Assembly (NCBI RefSeq): GCF_900112815.1
Contig: NZ_FOND01000026.1
Location: 1 to 56,370 of the forward strand
Direction: 5' to 3'
Length of the DNA: 56,370 nucleotides
DNA from: Blastococcus tunisiensis
GTDB lineage: Bacteria > Actinomycetota > Actinomycetes > Mycobacteriales > Geodermatophilaceae
The notes under the pieces are model-generated. The model searched no databases. It worked only from the letters and a program-made list of their open reading frames with translations, and was not told where the DNA came from. This document shows positions 35,318-44,067 of the stretch, piece by piece (the first letter of the stretch is position 1; every line of letters begins with the position of its first letter). Position numbers and translations under genes: made by a program.

Positions 35318-35731
35318 TCATGCAGGTGGTGCACAACCCAGTTCGTCGAGGACGGCGAGCAGCCAGCCCGGTCCGGCCACCCGCGTCCCGGCCGGCAGCC
35401 GCGCGCGCAGTCCGCGGTCCGCCGTCACGACGAGCACCGGGGCCCCCTGCGCGTCCAGCCGGACGGCGCAGGCGGCGAGGACGTCGTCCCCGCTACCGGT
35501 TGCGCGCTCGACCCGGACGCCGTCCGGGGCCGGCACGTCCCGGGCCCGTCCCTCGACCACGGCGACGACGTCCGCGCACACGACGGTGCCGCCGTCGGGA
35601 CCGGTCACCGGACGGCCCGGCAGCCCGGCCAGCCGGGTCAGCAGCCGGGTGGTGGCACCGGCGCGGTCGCGCCACCAGCCGTCGGGGCGGGCACCGACCA
35701 CGTTGGCCGCGTCCACCAGCAGGAGCGTCAC
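35318..35731 (-). CDS. NYN/PIN-like domain protein
   Basis: 137 aa from GTG 35731 (GGAGG upstream). It opens VTLLLVDAANVVGARPDGWW, the acidic N-terminal motif of NYN/YacP-like nucleases. VVCADVVAVVEGRARDV, then ATGSGDDVLAACAV and VLVVTADRGLRARLPAGTRV supply the other acidic positions. It is a possible small RNase, but activity is not shown. It is divergent from the membrane protein gene at 35870. Confidence 0.7.
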   Translation of the reverse strand: MTLLLVDAANVVGARPDGWWRDRAGATTRLLTRLAGLPGRPVTGPDGGTVVCADVVAVVEGRARDVPAPDGVRVERATGSGDDVLAACAVRLDAQGAPVLVVTADRGLRARLPAGTRVAGPGWLLAVLDELGCAPPA

Positions 35732-35869
35732 GGGTCCTCCATCCGGGTGGTCGACGTCATCCGGACGGGCGATGCGTCCGCCGCCGCCGGTTCGCCCCCG
35801 GCCGGCACGGACACCACGACCCGGATCGCAGGGGGATCGCCCGACCCACCGGCACGGAGGAGACCCAGC

Positions 35870-36562
35870 ATGGCCGACACCGAGCACACCCGGCACGACG
35901 GTTCCCAGCTCGACGCTCCCCGGGATGAGGCTCCCCGCGAGCACCCCCGCGAGCACACCGCCCCGGTCCGCACCGACGGCGCTCCCGCTCCGCACGGCGA
36001 TGCCCGCTCGGCGGTGGTGGCCCAGCGCGCCGCCTTCGGCGGGATCAAGGGTGGGGCCGCGTTCTTCGGCTGGCTGTCGGCCAACGGGCTCGCCGTCCTG
36101 CTGATCGCCGTCCTCGCCGCGGCCGGGGTCGCGCTCGGCCTCGCCCGGGGGGTGGACACCGCCGACGAGGCGGCGGAGCAGGCCGGGGACCAGGTGCAGG
36201 CCATCGGTCTGGGCGGCGGCGTCGCCGTCCTGGTCGTCCTCTTCGTCGCCTACCTGGCCGGCGGCTACGTCGCCGGCCGCATGGCCCGGTTCGACGGCGC
36301 CCGGCAGGGCGTCGCGGTCTGGCTGATCGGCCTGGCGGTCGTCGTCGTCCTGGCGGCCGCCGGCACCATCCTCGGGGCCCAGTACAACGTGCTCCAGCAG
36401 CTGAACCTGCCCCGCATCCCGATCGACGAGGGCACCGCCACCACCGCCGGGATCGTCACCCTGGTGGCGATCCTGCTGGTCACCCTGCTCGGCGCGCTGA
36501 TCGGCGGGAAGCTCGGCGAGCGCTACCACCGCAGGGTCGACCGGGCCGGCTTCCACGCCTGA
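35870..36562 (+). CDS. Four-helix membrane protein of unknown function
   Basis: 230 aa from ATG 35870 (CGGAGGAG upstream). A charged His/Glu/Arg-rich N-tail of about 55 residues (APREHPREHTAPVRTDG) precedes four hydrophobic segments (GLAVLLIAVLAAAGVALGL, GGGVAVLVVLFVAYLAGG, VAVWLIGLAVVVVLAAAGTI, AGIVTLVAILLVTLLGALIG). The end is basic (GERYHRRVDRAGFHA). GGYVAGRMARFDG after helix two recalls TIGR04086-like proteins. No function is known to me. Confidence 0.75.
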   Translation: MADTEHTRHDGSQLDAPRDEAPREHPREHTAPVRTDGAPAPHGDARSAVVAQRAAFGGIKGGAAFFGWLSANGLAVLLIAVLAAAGVALGLARGVDTADEAAEQAGDQVQAIGLGGGVAVLVVLFVAYLAGGYVAGRMARFDGARQGVAVWLIGLAVVVVLAAAGTILGAQYNVLQQLNLPRIPIDEGTATTAGIVTLVAILLVTLLGALIGGKLGERYHRRVDRAGFHA

Positions 36563-36626
36563 GCAGGCACTCCGGCAGGGCGCCGACGGCTGGGCAGGAC
36601 CCGCAGCCACTCCTACGCTGCGGAGC

Positions 36627-36896
36627 ATGTGCCGGAACATCCGCCCGCTGTCGAACTTCGAGCCCCCGGCCACGGAGGACGAGATCCAGGCCGCGGCCCT
36701 GCAGTACGTGCGCAAGATCAGCGGGACGACGAAGCCGTCCCGGGCCAACGCCGAGGCCTTCGACCGTGCCGTGGCCGAGGTCGCCGCCGCCTCGACCCGG
36801 CTCCTGGGCTCCCTGGTGACGGCGGCCCCGCCCAAGGACCGCGAGGTGGAGGCCGCCAAGGCCCGCGAGCGGGCGGTCCTGCGCTACGGCACGTGA
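36627..36896 (+). CDS. DUF2277 family protein
   Basis: 89 aa. MCRNIRPLSNFEPPATEDEI at the start, then AALQYVRKISGTTKPSRANA, match the DUF2277 family almost throughout. It is a small cytoplasmic protein of unknown function. Transcription is on the plus strand 64 bp after the membrane protein gene. Confidence 0.9.
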   Translation: MCRNIRPLSNFEPPATEDEIQAAALQYVRKISGTTKPSRANAEAFDRAVAEVAAASTRLLGSLVTAAPPKDREVEAAKARERAVLRYGT

Positions 36897-36953
36897 CAGA
36901 TGCATTGCACACAACCGGCATGAGCGCGGCAGGTCGCGGGTAGCTGCGGAGCC

Positions 36954-37403
36954 ATGACCTCAGGCACGGCCGTCCACCACGACGGCGCCACCCGCTGCCC
37001 TGACTGCACCGACGGCCTCGGCAAGCCGCGACCGGTGAAGCCGGGGTCGCTGCGGGAGAGGATGCACAGCACCCCGGGATTCCTGCTGCCCTGGCGGATC
37101 GGCGTCTTCGTCGTCGGGCTGCTCTTCGTCCTGCTCGGCATCGCGCTGACCGCCCTGCCGGGGCCGCTGACCATCCCGCCGGTCCTGCTCGGGCTCTGGG
37201 TCTGGTCGGCCGAGTTCCTGTGGGCAGCCCGCTTCTTCGCCATCTTCCGCCGCAAGGCCCAGGACGCCTGGCGGCACGCCAGGCAGCACCCGGTCTCCTC
37301 CGCGGCCGTCACGCTGGGCGGGCTGGCCGCCGCCGGGGTCGCCTTCTGGGCCGTCGGGCACTTCCAGCTGGTGGACCAGACGAAGGTCGCTCTGGGTCTC
37401 TGA
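36954..37403 (+). CDS. PGPGW-family (TIGR02611-like) small membrane protein
   Basis: 149 aa from ATG 36954. A CPDC pair near the N-terminus (ATRCPDCTDG) and a basic tract precede membrane segments at about 45-66 (IGVFVVGLLFVLLGIALTAL) and 70-92. Between them is PGPLTIPPVLLGLWVWSAEF, the PGPGW-type signature. A third hydrophobic segment lies near 118-137. The function is unknown. Confidence 0.8.
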   Translation: MTSGTAVHHDGATRCPDCTDGLGKPRPVKPGSLRERMHSTPGFLLPWRIGVFVVGLLFVLLGIALTALPGPLTIPPVLLGLWVWSAEFLWAARFFAIFRRKAQDAWRHARQHPVSSAAVTLGGLAAAGVAFWAVGHFQLVDQTKVALGL

Positions 37404-37405
37404 CG

Positions 37406-37437
37406 CGGATCGGCAGGTCGCCGGATCGACAGGTCGC
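37406..37437 (+). repeat. Tandem 16-bp direct repeat
   Basis: CGGATCGGCAGGTCGC (37406-37421) is followed at once by CGGATCGACAGGTCGC (37422-37437), differing at one base. It lies in the short gap before the GT-C gene and could be a regulator site or a slippage duplication. Confidence 0.6.
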
Positions 37438-37470
37438 CCGGCGGGACATACCGGGCGGGCGCCACAGACG

Positions 37471-37489
37471 GCGGGCAAGGCTCGCCTAA
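37471..37489 (+). promoter_or_regulatory. Weak IdeR-like box upstream of GT-C gene
   Basis: GCGGGCAAGGCTCGCCTAA matches the IdeR consensus TWAGGTWAGSCTWACCTWA at 13 of 19 positions, with the right half strongest. It ends 9 bp before the GTG start at 37499. Weaker than the boxes at 41326 and 45122. Confidence 0.3.
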
Positions 37490-37498
37490 CCTCTCGGG

Positions 37499-38947
37499 GT
37501 GACCGCAACCGCGACCCGGGACGACGCGCGAGGCCGCTCCGACGCCGGAGCCCGCCCCGACGTCCTCCGCTGGTCGCCGGTCGAACTGCTGCCGCCGGTG
37601 CTGGTCCTGGTCCTGGGCCTGGTCCTGCTCCGCCCCGGGCACGGCCTGTGGTTCGACGAGCTGTTCACCGCCGAGGTGGGCCGGCTGCCCCTGGGCGACA
37701 TCCTCTCCGCCGTCGTCGACGGACGCGGCACCACCGACTACCTCGCGACCGTCCCGCCGTCGTACAACGCGCCCTACTACGTCGTCGTGCACGCCTGGAT
37801 GTCGCTGCCCGGGACGGGGAGCGACACCTCGCTGCGGGTGCTCTCCCTGCTGGGCACGGCCGGCGGCCTGGCGCTGATCACCCGGGCGGTCGGCCGGCTG
37901 GCGGGCCGCGCGACGGGCGTCCTGGCCGGGCTGGTCCTGGCCGTCAGCCCGCTGGTGCTGGAGCAGTCGGTGGAGGCGCGCAGCTACGGGCTGGCGATGC
38001 TGGCCACCGGGGGCGCGCTGCTGGGGCTGGCCCGCTGGCTCCAGGACCCCCCGCGGGGCCTCCTGCTGTTCGGCCTGGCCGGCGCCGGCATGGGGCTGAT
38101 GCACTGGTACGCCGTCACCGTCCTCGCGGCGTTCGTCGTCGCTGCCGTGGTCCTGCGGCGTCGCCGGGCGTGGCCGGTGCTCGCGGTCGGCGCCCTCGCG
38201 GTCCTGCCCGCGGCCGGGATGGTGCTGGTGAACCTGCTCAACGGGACCGGCGGGCGCAACGCCGAGCACCTGACCGGCACCGGCGGCGCCCTCCCGGCGC
38301 TGGCCGTGCAGGCCTGGGCCGGAGGGTGGCCCCCTCTCCTCGTCCTCACCGTCGGCCTCGCCGTCGTCGGCGCGCTGCGGGCACGCGGCGTCCGGGTGGT
38401 GGCGGCGGCCTGGGCGCTCGTGCCGCTGCTGCTGCTCGTGCTCGCCGAGCTCGTCCGCCCCGTCTACCTGCCCCGCTACCTGCTCGCCGGGCTGCTCGGC
38501 GTCGGCGTGCTCGCCGCGGCCGGGGCGCTCGCCCTGCCGCGGCCCGCCCGCCTGCCCGCGGCGGGGTTGCTGCTCGTCTGCTCGATGCTCACCAGCGCGC
38601 CGATGGTCGACCGCGGACCGCGCGAGCGCTCGGACGAGCTGGTCGAGACCCTCGCCGAGCTGCACCGGGCCGGGGAACCGGTCGTCGCCGCCGACCAGCG
38701 CTCGGCGATGGGGCTCGACCACTACGTGCGCACCCTGGCCCCCCAGCTGCGCCCCGACGTCGTGCTGCCGCCGGAGGACGCCCCGGCCGACGCCGACCGG
38801 GTCTGGCTGGTCCGCCGGCTCATCGACCGCATCCCCGAGCCCACCGACGACGACGAGATCATGCGCGAGGCGGGCCTGCGCATGACCGACGTGCACAACT
38901 TCTCCGCGAGCAAGACCCACCTGGTCCTCCAGCTCTGGGAGAGGTGA
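37499..38947 (+). CDS. GT-C (GT39/ArnT-like) membrane glycosyltransferase
   Basis: 482 aa from GTG 37499. About ten membrane helices are seen. The first extracytoplasmic loop has the acidic motif GLWFDELFTAEVGRLPLGD, the catalytic D/E position of GT-C enzymes using polyprenyl-phosphate sugars. Later segments include VLEQSVEARSYGLAMLATGG and VYLPRYLLAGLLGVGVLAA. It ends in a soluble domain (about 390-482). It would add a sugar on the outer face of the membrane. It faces the convergent GT2 gene at 38965, whose product could make the lipid-linked donor. Confidence 0.85.
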   Translation: MTATATRDDARGRSDAGARPDVLRWSPVELLPPVLVLVLGLVLLRPGHGLWFDELFTAEVGRLPLGDILSAVVDGRGTTDYLATVPPSYNAPYYVVVHAWMSLPGTGSDTSLRVLSLLGTAGGLALITRAVGRLAGRATGVLAGLVLAVSPLVLEQSVEARSYGLAMLATGGALLGLARWLQDPPRGLLLFGLAGAGMGLMHWYAVTVLAAFVVAAVVLRRRRAWPVLAVGALAVLPAAGMVLVNLLNGTGGRNAEHLTGTGGALPALAVQAWAGGWPPLLVLTVGLAVVGALRARGVRVVAAAWALVPLLLLVLAELVRPVYLPRYLLAGLLGVGVLAAAGALALPRPARLPAAGLLLVCSMLTSAPMVDRGPRERSDELVETLAELHRAGEPVVAADQRSAMGLDHYVRTLAPQLRPDVVLPPEDAPADADRVWLVRRLIDRIPEPTDDDEIMREAGLRMTDVHNFSASKTHLVLQLWER

Positions 38948-38964
38948 CCCCGGGAGGCAGGTGC

Positions 38965-39666
38965 TCAGCGCCCGGACCGGACCGCCCACACCAGCGAGCG
39001 CGCCGACTGCCGCACGCGGGACCGCGCGCTCCACGCCGACCGGCCTTCCGGCCGACGGTCGCGGGCGACCGGGATGCTGACCGCCGGCCGCCCGGCCCGG
39101 CTCACGGCGAGGACGACGCTCGGCGCCCCCTCGTGCCGCACGGCGGCGACGACGGCGTTCCGGACCTCCGCGTCCATCGCCAGGAAGGCGCCCGCGTCCG
39201 GCGGCAGCCCGGTGAGCCGCGCGGCGACCCGCCGGTGCACGGTGCCGGTGAGCCGCCGCACCCGCGACTCGTAGCGCCCGCGCCGTCCGGCGAAGACCGC
39301 GCCCACGTCCCCGCGGGCCAGCCGGTCGACGAGCAGGGGAACCGCCTCGGGCGGGTCCTGCAGGTCGGCGTCGAGGCAGACCCAGGCATCGGCGTCGGGC
39401 TCGGCGGCCAGACCGCAGGCGAGCGCGGCGTGCTGACCGACGTTGACGGTCAGCCCGGTGACGGCGATCCGGCGGTCCGCCGCGGCGAGCGTCCCGGCCA
39501 CGGCGGCGCTGTCGTCGGGCGAGGCGTCGATGACCAGCCTCAGCCGCCAGTCCCGGCCGGCGAGCGCGGCGGCCAGTCGCTCGGCCAGCGGCCGCAGCGT
39601 GGCCTCGTTGCCGTGCACGGGGACGACGACCGCGATCCGCGCGCCAGGATCCCGGCCCCCCGTCAT
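38965..39666 (-). CDS. GT2-family glycosyltransferase (dolichyl-phosphate-mannose synthase-like)
   Basis: 233 aa from ATG 39666. RIAVVVPVHGNEATLRPLAE, then NVGQHAALACGLAAEPDADA and the DXD motif WVCLDADLQDPPEAVPLLVD are those of DPM1/GtrB-like enzymes. GAVFAGRRGRYESRVRRLTG follows. The C-terminal membrane helices of some family members are absent. It probably makes a polyprenyl-phosphate sugar, a donor type used by GT-C enzymes such as the convergent neighbour. The start overlaps the epimerase stop (ATGA). Confidence 0.88.
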   Translation of the reverse strand: MTGGRDPGARIAVVVPVHGNEATLRPLAERLAAALAGRDWRLRLVIDASPDDSAAVAGTLAAADRRIAVTGLTVNVGQHAALACGLAAEPDADAWVCLDADLQDPPEAVPLLVDRLARGDVGAVFAGRRGRYESRVRRLTGTVHRRVAARLTGLPPDAGAFLAMDAEVRNAVVAAVRHEGAPSVVLAVSRAGRPAVSIPVARDRRPEGRSAWSARSRVRQSARSLVWAVRSGR

Positions 39667-40526
39667 GCCGGCACGCCCTCCGCGGACCAGGTCCGGCGCA
39701 GACCCTCGGCGAGGTCCACCGTCGGCGTCCAGCCCAGCAGCCGGCGGGCGGCGGACGGGTCGCACACCCAGTCGGCGGTGTCCCAGTCGCGGCCCGGGTG
39801 CGCGCCGGCCGCGGTGGCGATCGGCCGGCCGGTCACCCGCGCGGCCGTCCCGACGAGCTCCTCGGTGCTGGTCTGCACACCGGTGCCGAGGTTGAGCACC
39901 GTCCCGGTCGGCAGGGCGTCGTCGGTGGCGGTCCGCACGCAGGCGTCGACGACGTCGCCGACCCAGACCCAGTCGCGCCGGCTCAGCCGGGCCGGCAGCG
40001 GCACGGTGCCGCCGGTGCGGGCGGCGGAGAGGACCACCGGGACCAGCCGGGTGGGGTGGTCGCCGGGGCCGTAGACCTGGAAGGCGCGCAGGACGGCGGA
40101 CCGGACGCCGCGCTCGGCGGCAGCTCCCAGCAGCAGGAGGGATCCGGCGGCCTTGGTGGCACCGAAGAAGCCGCGCGGCTCGAGGGCGGCGTCCTCCGCG
40201 AGCGGGTGCGCCGCGGCGGCGTACTCGGTGGAGGACCCGAGCCGGATCACCGCGCGGCACCGGTCCGGCAGCGCGTCGACCAGCCACGGGCTGGTGTTCA
40301 CCGCCGTCGTGGCCGCCCGCTCCGCCGCGGTGGTCTTCGCCCGTCCGGCGGCCAGGGAGAACACGACGTCGGGCTGGGCGGCGCGCACCGCGGCCGCGCC
40401 GGCGACGGGATCGGCGAGGTCGACCCGGTCGCGGGTGAGGCCCACGACGTCCCACCCCTCGGCGGCGAGCCGGGCCACCAGGTGCCGGCCGACGAAGCCG
40501 CCGGCGCCGGTGACGAGCGCTCTCAC
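39663..40526 (-). CDS. NAD-dependent epimerase/dehydratase-like protein with Tyr-to-Phe change
   Basis: 287 aa from GTG 40526. MRALVTGAGGFVGRHLVARL is the nucleotide-binding motif and RLGSSTEYAAAAHPLAED is the active-site Ser/Thr region. The usual YxxxK reads FFGATKAAGS, so the catalytic Tyr is Phe while Lys remains. Substrate-side motifs AFQVYGPGDHPTRLVPVV and WVWVGDVVDACVRTA are intact. Such enzymes modify nucleotide sugars. With Phe at this place, normal 4-keto chemistry would be weak or absent, so it may act differently, use another acid, or serve in binding. Overlaps of 4 bp join it to the aldolase and GT2 genes. Confidence 0.85.
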   Translation of the reverse strand: MRALVTGAGGFVGRHLVARLAAEGWDVVGLTRDRVDLADPVAGAAAVRAAQPDVVFSLAAGRAKTTAAERAATTAVNTSPWLVDALPDRCRAVIRLGSSTEYAAAAHPLAEDAALEPRGFFGATKAAGSLLLLGAAAERGVRSAVLRAFQVYGPGDHPTRLVPVVLSAARTGGTVPLPARLSRRDWVWVGDVVDACVRTATDDALPTGTVLNLGTGVQTSTEELVGTAARVTGRPIATAAGAHPGRDWDTADWVCDPSAARRLLGWTPTVDLAEGLRRTWSAEGVPA

Positions 40527-41320
40527 GCCGACGCCGGCACCGCTGCCGGAACCGGCCGGCCGGTCACGGCCTCGACGAAGGAGGATCGGTCCTCGGCGAC
40601 CTCCACGGCGTCCCTGCGCCGCAGCGCGGCGAGAGAGGCCAGCAGGCGCGGCACCTCGGTGAACGGGTCGCGGCCGGCCATGTCGGCGGTGAACGACCGC
40701 CGGAGGAAGGTGAAGTCGGTGTGCAGGCGGACCAGTTCGCCGGCGAGGAGGTCGGAGCTCACGGGGAACCCTCCTCCGGGAAGCGTCAGGCCGCCGACCC
40801 CGAACGGCTGGAAGGTCGTCGCCCGGACGGCGTCCATCGTGCCGTCGACCAGCGGCCGGAACAGCTCGTCGGAGCCCCGGTCGATGCGCAGGTCGTTGAG
40901 CCCGACGTAGAGCCGCGACAGCGGGCGCCGGGCGAGGGCGGCCGCCCGGTCGACCGCGTCCCGGGTCTCCACGAGGATCCCGACGCCGCACCGGCCCGCC
41001 GCCAGGTCGAGCGTCCGGTCCACCTCGTCGACCGTGCGGACCATGGGCAGCAGGATCTCGTCCGCCCCCCGGATCACGGCCGCCTCCACCTCCTCCCCGG
41101 TCCAGGGACCGAAGCCGTTGATGCGGCACACCAGCCGGCCCTCGGTGGCCGCGCGCATGCGCGCCAGGTCGTCGGGGGTGTCCTCGTTGATCTGGGTGTT
41201 CTCGCCCTGCTGTCGCCGCGCCTTGCCCCGGCGCTCCCAGTCGACGACGATCCCGGCCGCTCCGGCGGCGACCACGTCGCGTCCCCAGGTGGGGTCGACC
41301 GTGAAGAGGAAGAGGTCCAC
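40523..41320 (-). CDS. HpcH/HpaI aldolase/citrate lyase-family protein
   Basis: 265 aa from GTG 41320. A TIM barrel: DLFLFTVDPTWGRDVVAAGA, GIVVDWERRGKARRQQGENT, metal and substrate loops RINGFGPWTGEEVEAAVI, EILLPMVRTVDEVDRTLDLA, GVGILVETRDAVDRAAALAR and YVGLNDLRIDRGS. The family makes or splits C-C bonds with pyruvate or oxaloacetate-like donors. In an operon with an epimerase-like protein and a glycosyltransferase, it may help make an unusual acidic sugar or a substituent. There is no ribosome-binding site before the GTG, and an IdeR-type box ends 5 bp upstream, suggesting a leaderless, iron-controlled transcript. Confidence 0.82.
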   Translation of the reverse strand: MDLFLFTVDPTWGRDVVAAGAAGIVVDWERRGKARRQQGENTQINEDTPDDLARMRAATEGRLVCRINGFGPWTGEEVEAAVIRGADEILLPMVRTVDEVDRTLDLAAGRCGVGILVETRDAVDRAAALARRPLSRLYVGLNDLRIDRGSDELFRPLVDGTMDAVRATTFQPFGVGGLTLPGGGFPVSSDLLAGELVRLHTDFTFLRRSFTADMAGRDPFTEVPRLLASLAALRRRDAVEVAEDRSSFVEAVTGRPVPAAVPASA

Positions 41321-41325
41321 GCAGC

Positions 41326-41344
41326 GAAGCTTAGGCTTCCCTAA
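41326..41344 (-). promoter_or_regulatory. IdeR-type iron box before the aldolase operon
   Basis: GAAGCTTAGGCTTCCCTAA matches TWAGGTWAGSCTWACCTWA at 16 of 19 positions. It lies between the iron ATPase gene stop (41387) and the aldolase GTG (41320), overlapping the expected -10 region of a leaderless promoter. It would repress the operon when iron is plentiful. Confidence 0.65.
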
Positions 41345-41386
41345 GGGCGATCGGGTGCACTGGCCCCGGCGCGGTGCCCCGGTCCC

Positions 41387-42460
41387 TCAGACCGACGGCT
41401 GCAGCGGCACCGAGCGGCCGGCCGCGTCCACGGGGAACGCCAGCGCGGTCCCCCGCACCGTCACCGCGACGTCGTCGCCGACCGCCGGCAGGTCCGCGCC
41501 GTCGACCCGTGCGTTCACCGTGGCCCCGTCGGAGAGGACCAGCCGGACCCGCGAGTCGTGGCCGTAGAAGTCGACCCCGTGGACCCGGGCCACCAGGGCA
41601 CCGGCCTGCCCGGACGGTGCCAGCCGCAGCTGCTCGGGACGCAGGAGCACCCGGGCCGGCCCGTCGGCCACGTCGCCGTCGCAGCGAACGGCACCCAGCG
41701 CGCAGTGCGCCGTCCCGCCGCGGACGTCGGCGTCCAGGACGACCGCCTCGCCGACGAAGGCGGCGACGTCGAGGTCACGGGGGCTGCGGTAGAGCGTGCG
41801 GGGGTCGGTGAGCTGCACGAGCCGCCCACTCCGCAGCACCGCCACCTGGTCGGCCATCGACAGCGCCTCGGCCTGGTCGTGCGTCACCAGCACGGCGGTC
41901 GCGCCGGAGGCGACGAGCGCCGCGGAGACCGCCTGGCGGGTCTCCTCGCGCAGCCCGGCGTCCAGCGAGGAGAACGGTTCGTCGAGCAGCACCAGCGACG
42001 GCGCCGGTGCGAGGGCGCGGGCCAGCGCGACGCGCTGCTGCTGACCGCCGGAGAGCTGGTGCGGGGAGCGGTCGGCGAGCGAGGCGTCCAGGCCCACCAG
42101 CTCCAGCAGGTCCCGGACCCGGCCGCCGTCGCGCCGCTGCCGCCGGGGCAGCCCGAAGCTGATGTTGCCGGCCACGGTCAGGTGCGGGAACAGCCCGCCC
42201 TCCTGCGGCACGAAGCCGATGCCGCGCCGGCGGGCGGCGACGGCACGCCCCTCCCCCGCCACGATCCGGTCCCCCAGGGCCACGGTTCCCGCGTCGGGAT
42301 CGTCGAAGCCGGCGATCAGGCGCAGCAGCGTCGTCTTGCCGCACCCGGACGCGCCCAGCAGGGCGGTGAGGCTGCCCTCCGGGACGTGCAGGTCCACCCC
42401 GGTGAGGACGGGGGTGGTGCCGAAGGCCTTCGTCAGCGCCTGCACGGTCAGCGAACTCAT
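41387..42460 (-). CDS. fbpC: Ferric-iron ABC transporter ATP-binding protein (FbpC/FutC-like)
   Basis: 357 aa from ATG 42460, overlapping the permease stop (ATGA). Walker A GASGCGKTTLLRLIAGF, Q-loop VPQEGGLFPH, signature QLSGGQQQRVALARAL, Walker B LVLLDEPFSSLD and the His of VLVTHDQAEALSM are complete. A C-terminal TOBE-like regulatory domain spans about 245-357 (VLLRPEQLRL, VHGVDFYGHDSRVRL). It powers import of Fe3+ bound by the lipoprotein at 44064. Confidence 0.92.
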   Translation of the reverse strand: MSSLTVQALTKAFGTTPVLTGVDLHVPEGSLTALLGASGCGKTTLLRLIAGFDDPDAGTVALGDRIVAGEGRAVAARRRGIGFVPQEGGLFPHLTVAGNISFGLPRRQRRDGGRVRDLLELVGLDASLADRSPHQLSGGQQQRVALARALAPAPSLVLLDEPFSSLDAGLREETRQAVSAALVASGATAVLVTHDQAEALSMADQVAVLRSGRLVQLTDPRTLYRSPRDLDVAAFVGEAVVLDADVRGGTAHCALGAVRCDGDVADGPARVLLRPEQLRLAPSGQAGALVARVHGVDFYGHDSRVRLVLSDGATVNARVDGADLPAVGDDVAVTVRGTALAFPVDAAGRSVPLQPSV

Positions 42461-44067
42461 GGGGTCAGTCCTCGTCGGGCGTCTCGGGACAGCAGCACGG
42501 TAGCCGGGGCGGACAGCAGCACCATCACCACGGCGTACGGCGCCGCCGACCCGTAGTCCAGGGCGCTGCTCGCCGACCAGAACGCCGTCGCCAGCGTGGT
42601 CGTCCCGGTCGGGGCCAGCAGCAGCGTCGCGGTCAGCTCGGTGACGACGGCGAGGAACACCAGCGCGGCGCCGGCGCCGATCCCCGGTGCCAGCAGCGGC
42701 ACCGTGACGCGGCGCAGCCGGTCGGGCGCCGACGAACCGAGGGACGCCGCGACGTCGTCGTAGAGCGGCGGGAACTGCTCGACCGCCGACCGGACGGTGA
42801 CGACCGCCCGGGGGAGGAAGAGGATCGCGTAGGCGGCCAGCAGCACCGGGACGGTCTGGTACAGCCACGGCGTGGCCCGGATGCTCAGCGTCACCAGGGC
42901 CAGGGCGACGACGATGCCGGGGACCGAGCTGCCCAGGTAGGTGCTGCGCTCGAGCAGGGTGGAGATCCGGCCGCGGGCACGGACGGCGAGCCAGCCCGTC
43001 GGGAGCGCCATCGCGGTGGTGACGGCGGCCGCGGCGGCGGCCAGCGCCAGCGTGGTCCCGGTGGTGGTGGACAGGGCCGCCCAGTCGACGGCCGCGGAGC
43101 GGCCACCGGTCATCCAGTACCCGAGGCTCGCCAGGGGGACGACGAGCGCGAGCCCGACGAGGGTGGCCAGCGCCAGCAGCGCCGGCGCCGTGAGACCCCG
43201 CAGATCGACCGGGCGGACCGGCCGGGCTGCTCCCCGCGCGGTGCGCGCGTAGCCGCGCCGACCGCGCAGCCGGATCTCGGCCAGCAGCAGCCCCAGGCAG
43301 AGCAGGACGAGGACACCGGCCAGCATGGTGGCGCCCGGCCCGTTGAAGGTCGCGCGGTACTGGTCGTAGATCGCGGTGGTGAAGGTCGGGTAGCGCAGCA
43401 TCTGCAGCGCGCCGAACTCGGCGAGCAGGTGCAGGGCCACCAGCAGGCCGCCGCCCAGCAGGGCCACCCGCAGCTGGGGCAGCTGCACCCGGCGGAACAC
43501 CGCCCAGCTGGACAGCCCCAGCCCGCGGGCGGTCTCCTCCAGCGCCGGGTCCAGCCCCCGGAAGGCCGCGGCGACCGGCAGGTAGACGAAGGGGAAGTAG
43601 GAGAGCGTCACGACCAGCAGCGCGCCGGCGTAGGTGTCCAGGCCGGGCAGCAGCGAGATCCAGGCGTAGCTGTTCACGAACGCCGGCACCGCGAGCGGGG
43701 CGACGAGCAGCACGTGCCAGACGCGGCGGGCCGGCACCGACGAGCGCTCGACGAGCCAGGCCGCCCCCACCCCGAGCACCGCGCAGCCGATCACCGTGCC
43801 CAGGACCAGCCGGGTGGTGTTCCAGAGCAGTTCCCCGACCCGGGGCCGCAGCACCAGCTCCCGCACGCCCTCCCAGCCGAGGTCGGCCGTGTACCAGGCG
43901 ATGTAGCCCAGCGGCAGCAGCGCCAGCGCGGCCACGCCCACGGCCAGGGCCAGGGCCACCGGCGACCGGCGAAGCCGGCGACCGGGCGACGCGGACGGCC
44001 GGGAGCCCCGGGCCGCCGGGGTGATCGGCGCCCCGGGGCCCGGGACCGGCAGCGTGGGAGTGTTCAG
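42457..44067 (-). CDS. fbpB: Ferric-iron ABC transporter permease (two fused permease domains)
   Basis: About 536 aa. Two copies of the binding-protein-dependent permease domain lie in one chain, each with an EAA loop (DPALEETARGLGLSSWAVFR near 195 and YDDVAASLGSSAPDRLRRVT near 440). There are about 12 membrane helices. The frame has no ATG or GTG near the junction with the SBP gene, so a CTG at 44067 overlapping the TGA stop is the most natural start. This choice is uncertain. FbpB/SfuB permeases have this fused layout. It is coupled at both ends to its SBP and ATPase genes. Confidence 0.9.
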   Translation of the reverse strand: MNTPTLPVPGPGAPITPAARGSRPSASPGRRLRRSPVALALAVGVAALALLPLGYIAWYTADLGWEGVRELVLRPRVGELLWNTTRLVLGTVIGCAVLGVGAAWLVERSSVPARRVWHVLLVAPLAVPAFVNSYAWISLLPGLDTYAGALLVVTLSYFPFVYLPVAAAFRGLDPALEETARGLGLSSWAVFRRVQLPQLRVALLGGGLLVALHLLAEFGALQMLRYPTFTTAIYDQYRATFNGPGATMLAGVLVLLCLGLLLAEIRLRGRRGYARTARGAARPVRPVDLRGLTAPALLALATLVGLALVVPLASLGYWMTGGRSAAVDWAALSTTTGTTLALAAAAAAVTTAMALPTGWLAVRARGRISTLLERSTYLGSSVPGIVVALALVTLSIRATPWLYQTVPVLLAAYAILFLPRAVVTVRSAVEQFPPLYDDVAASLGSSAPDRLRRVTVPLLAPGIGAGAALVFLAVVTELTATLLLAPTGTTTLATAFWSASSALDYGSAAPYAVVMVLLSAPATVLLSRDARRGLTP

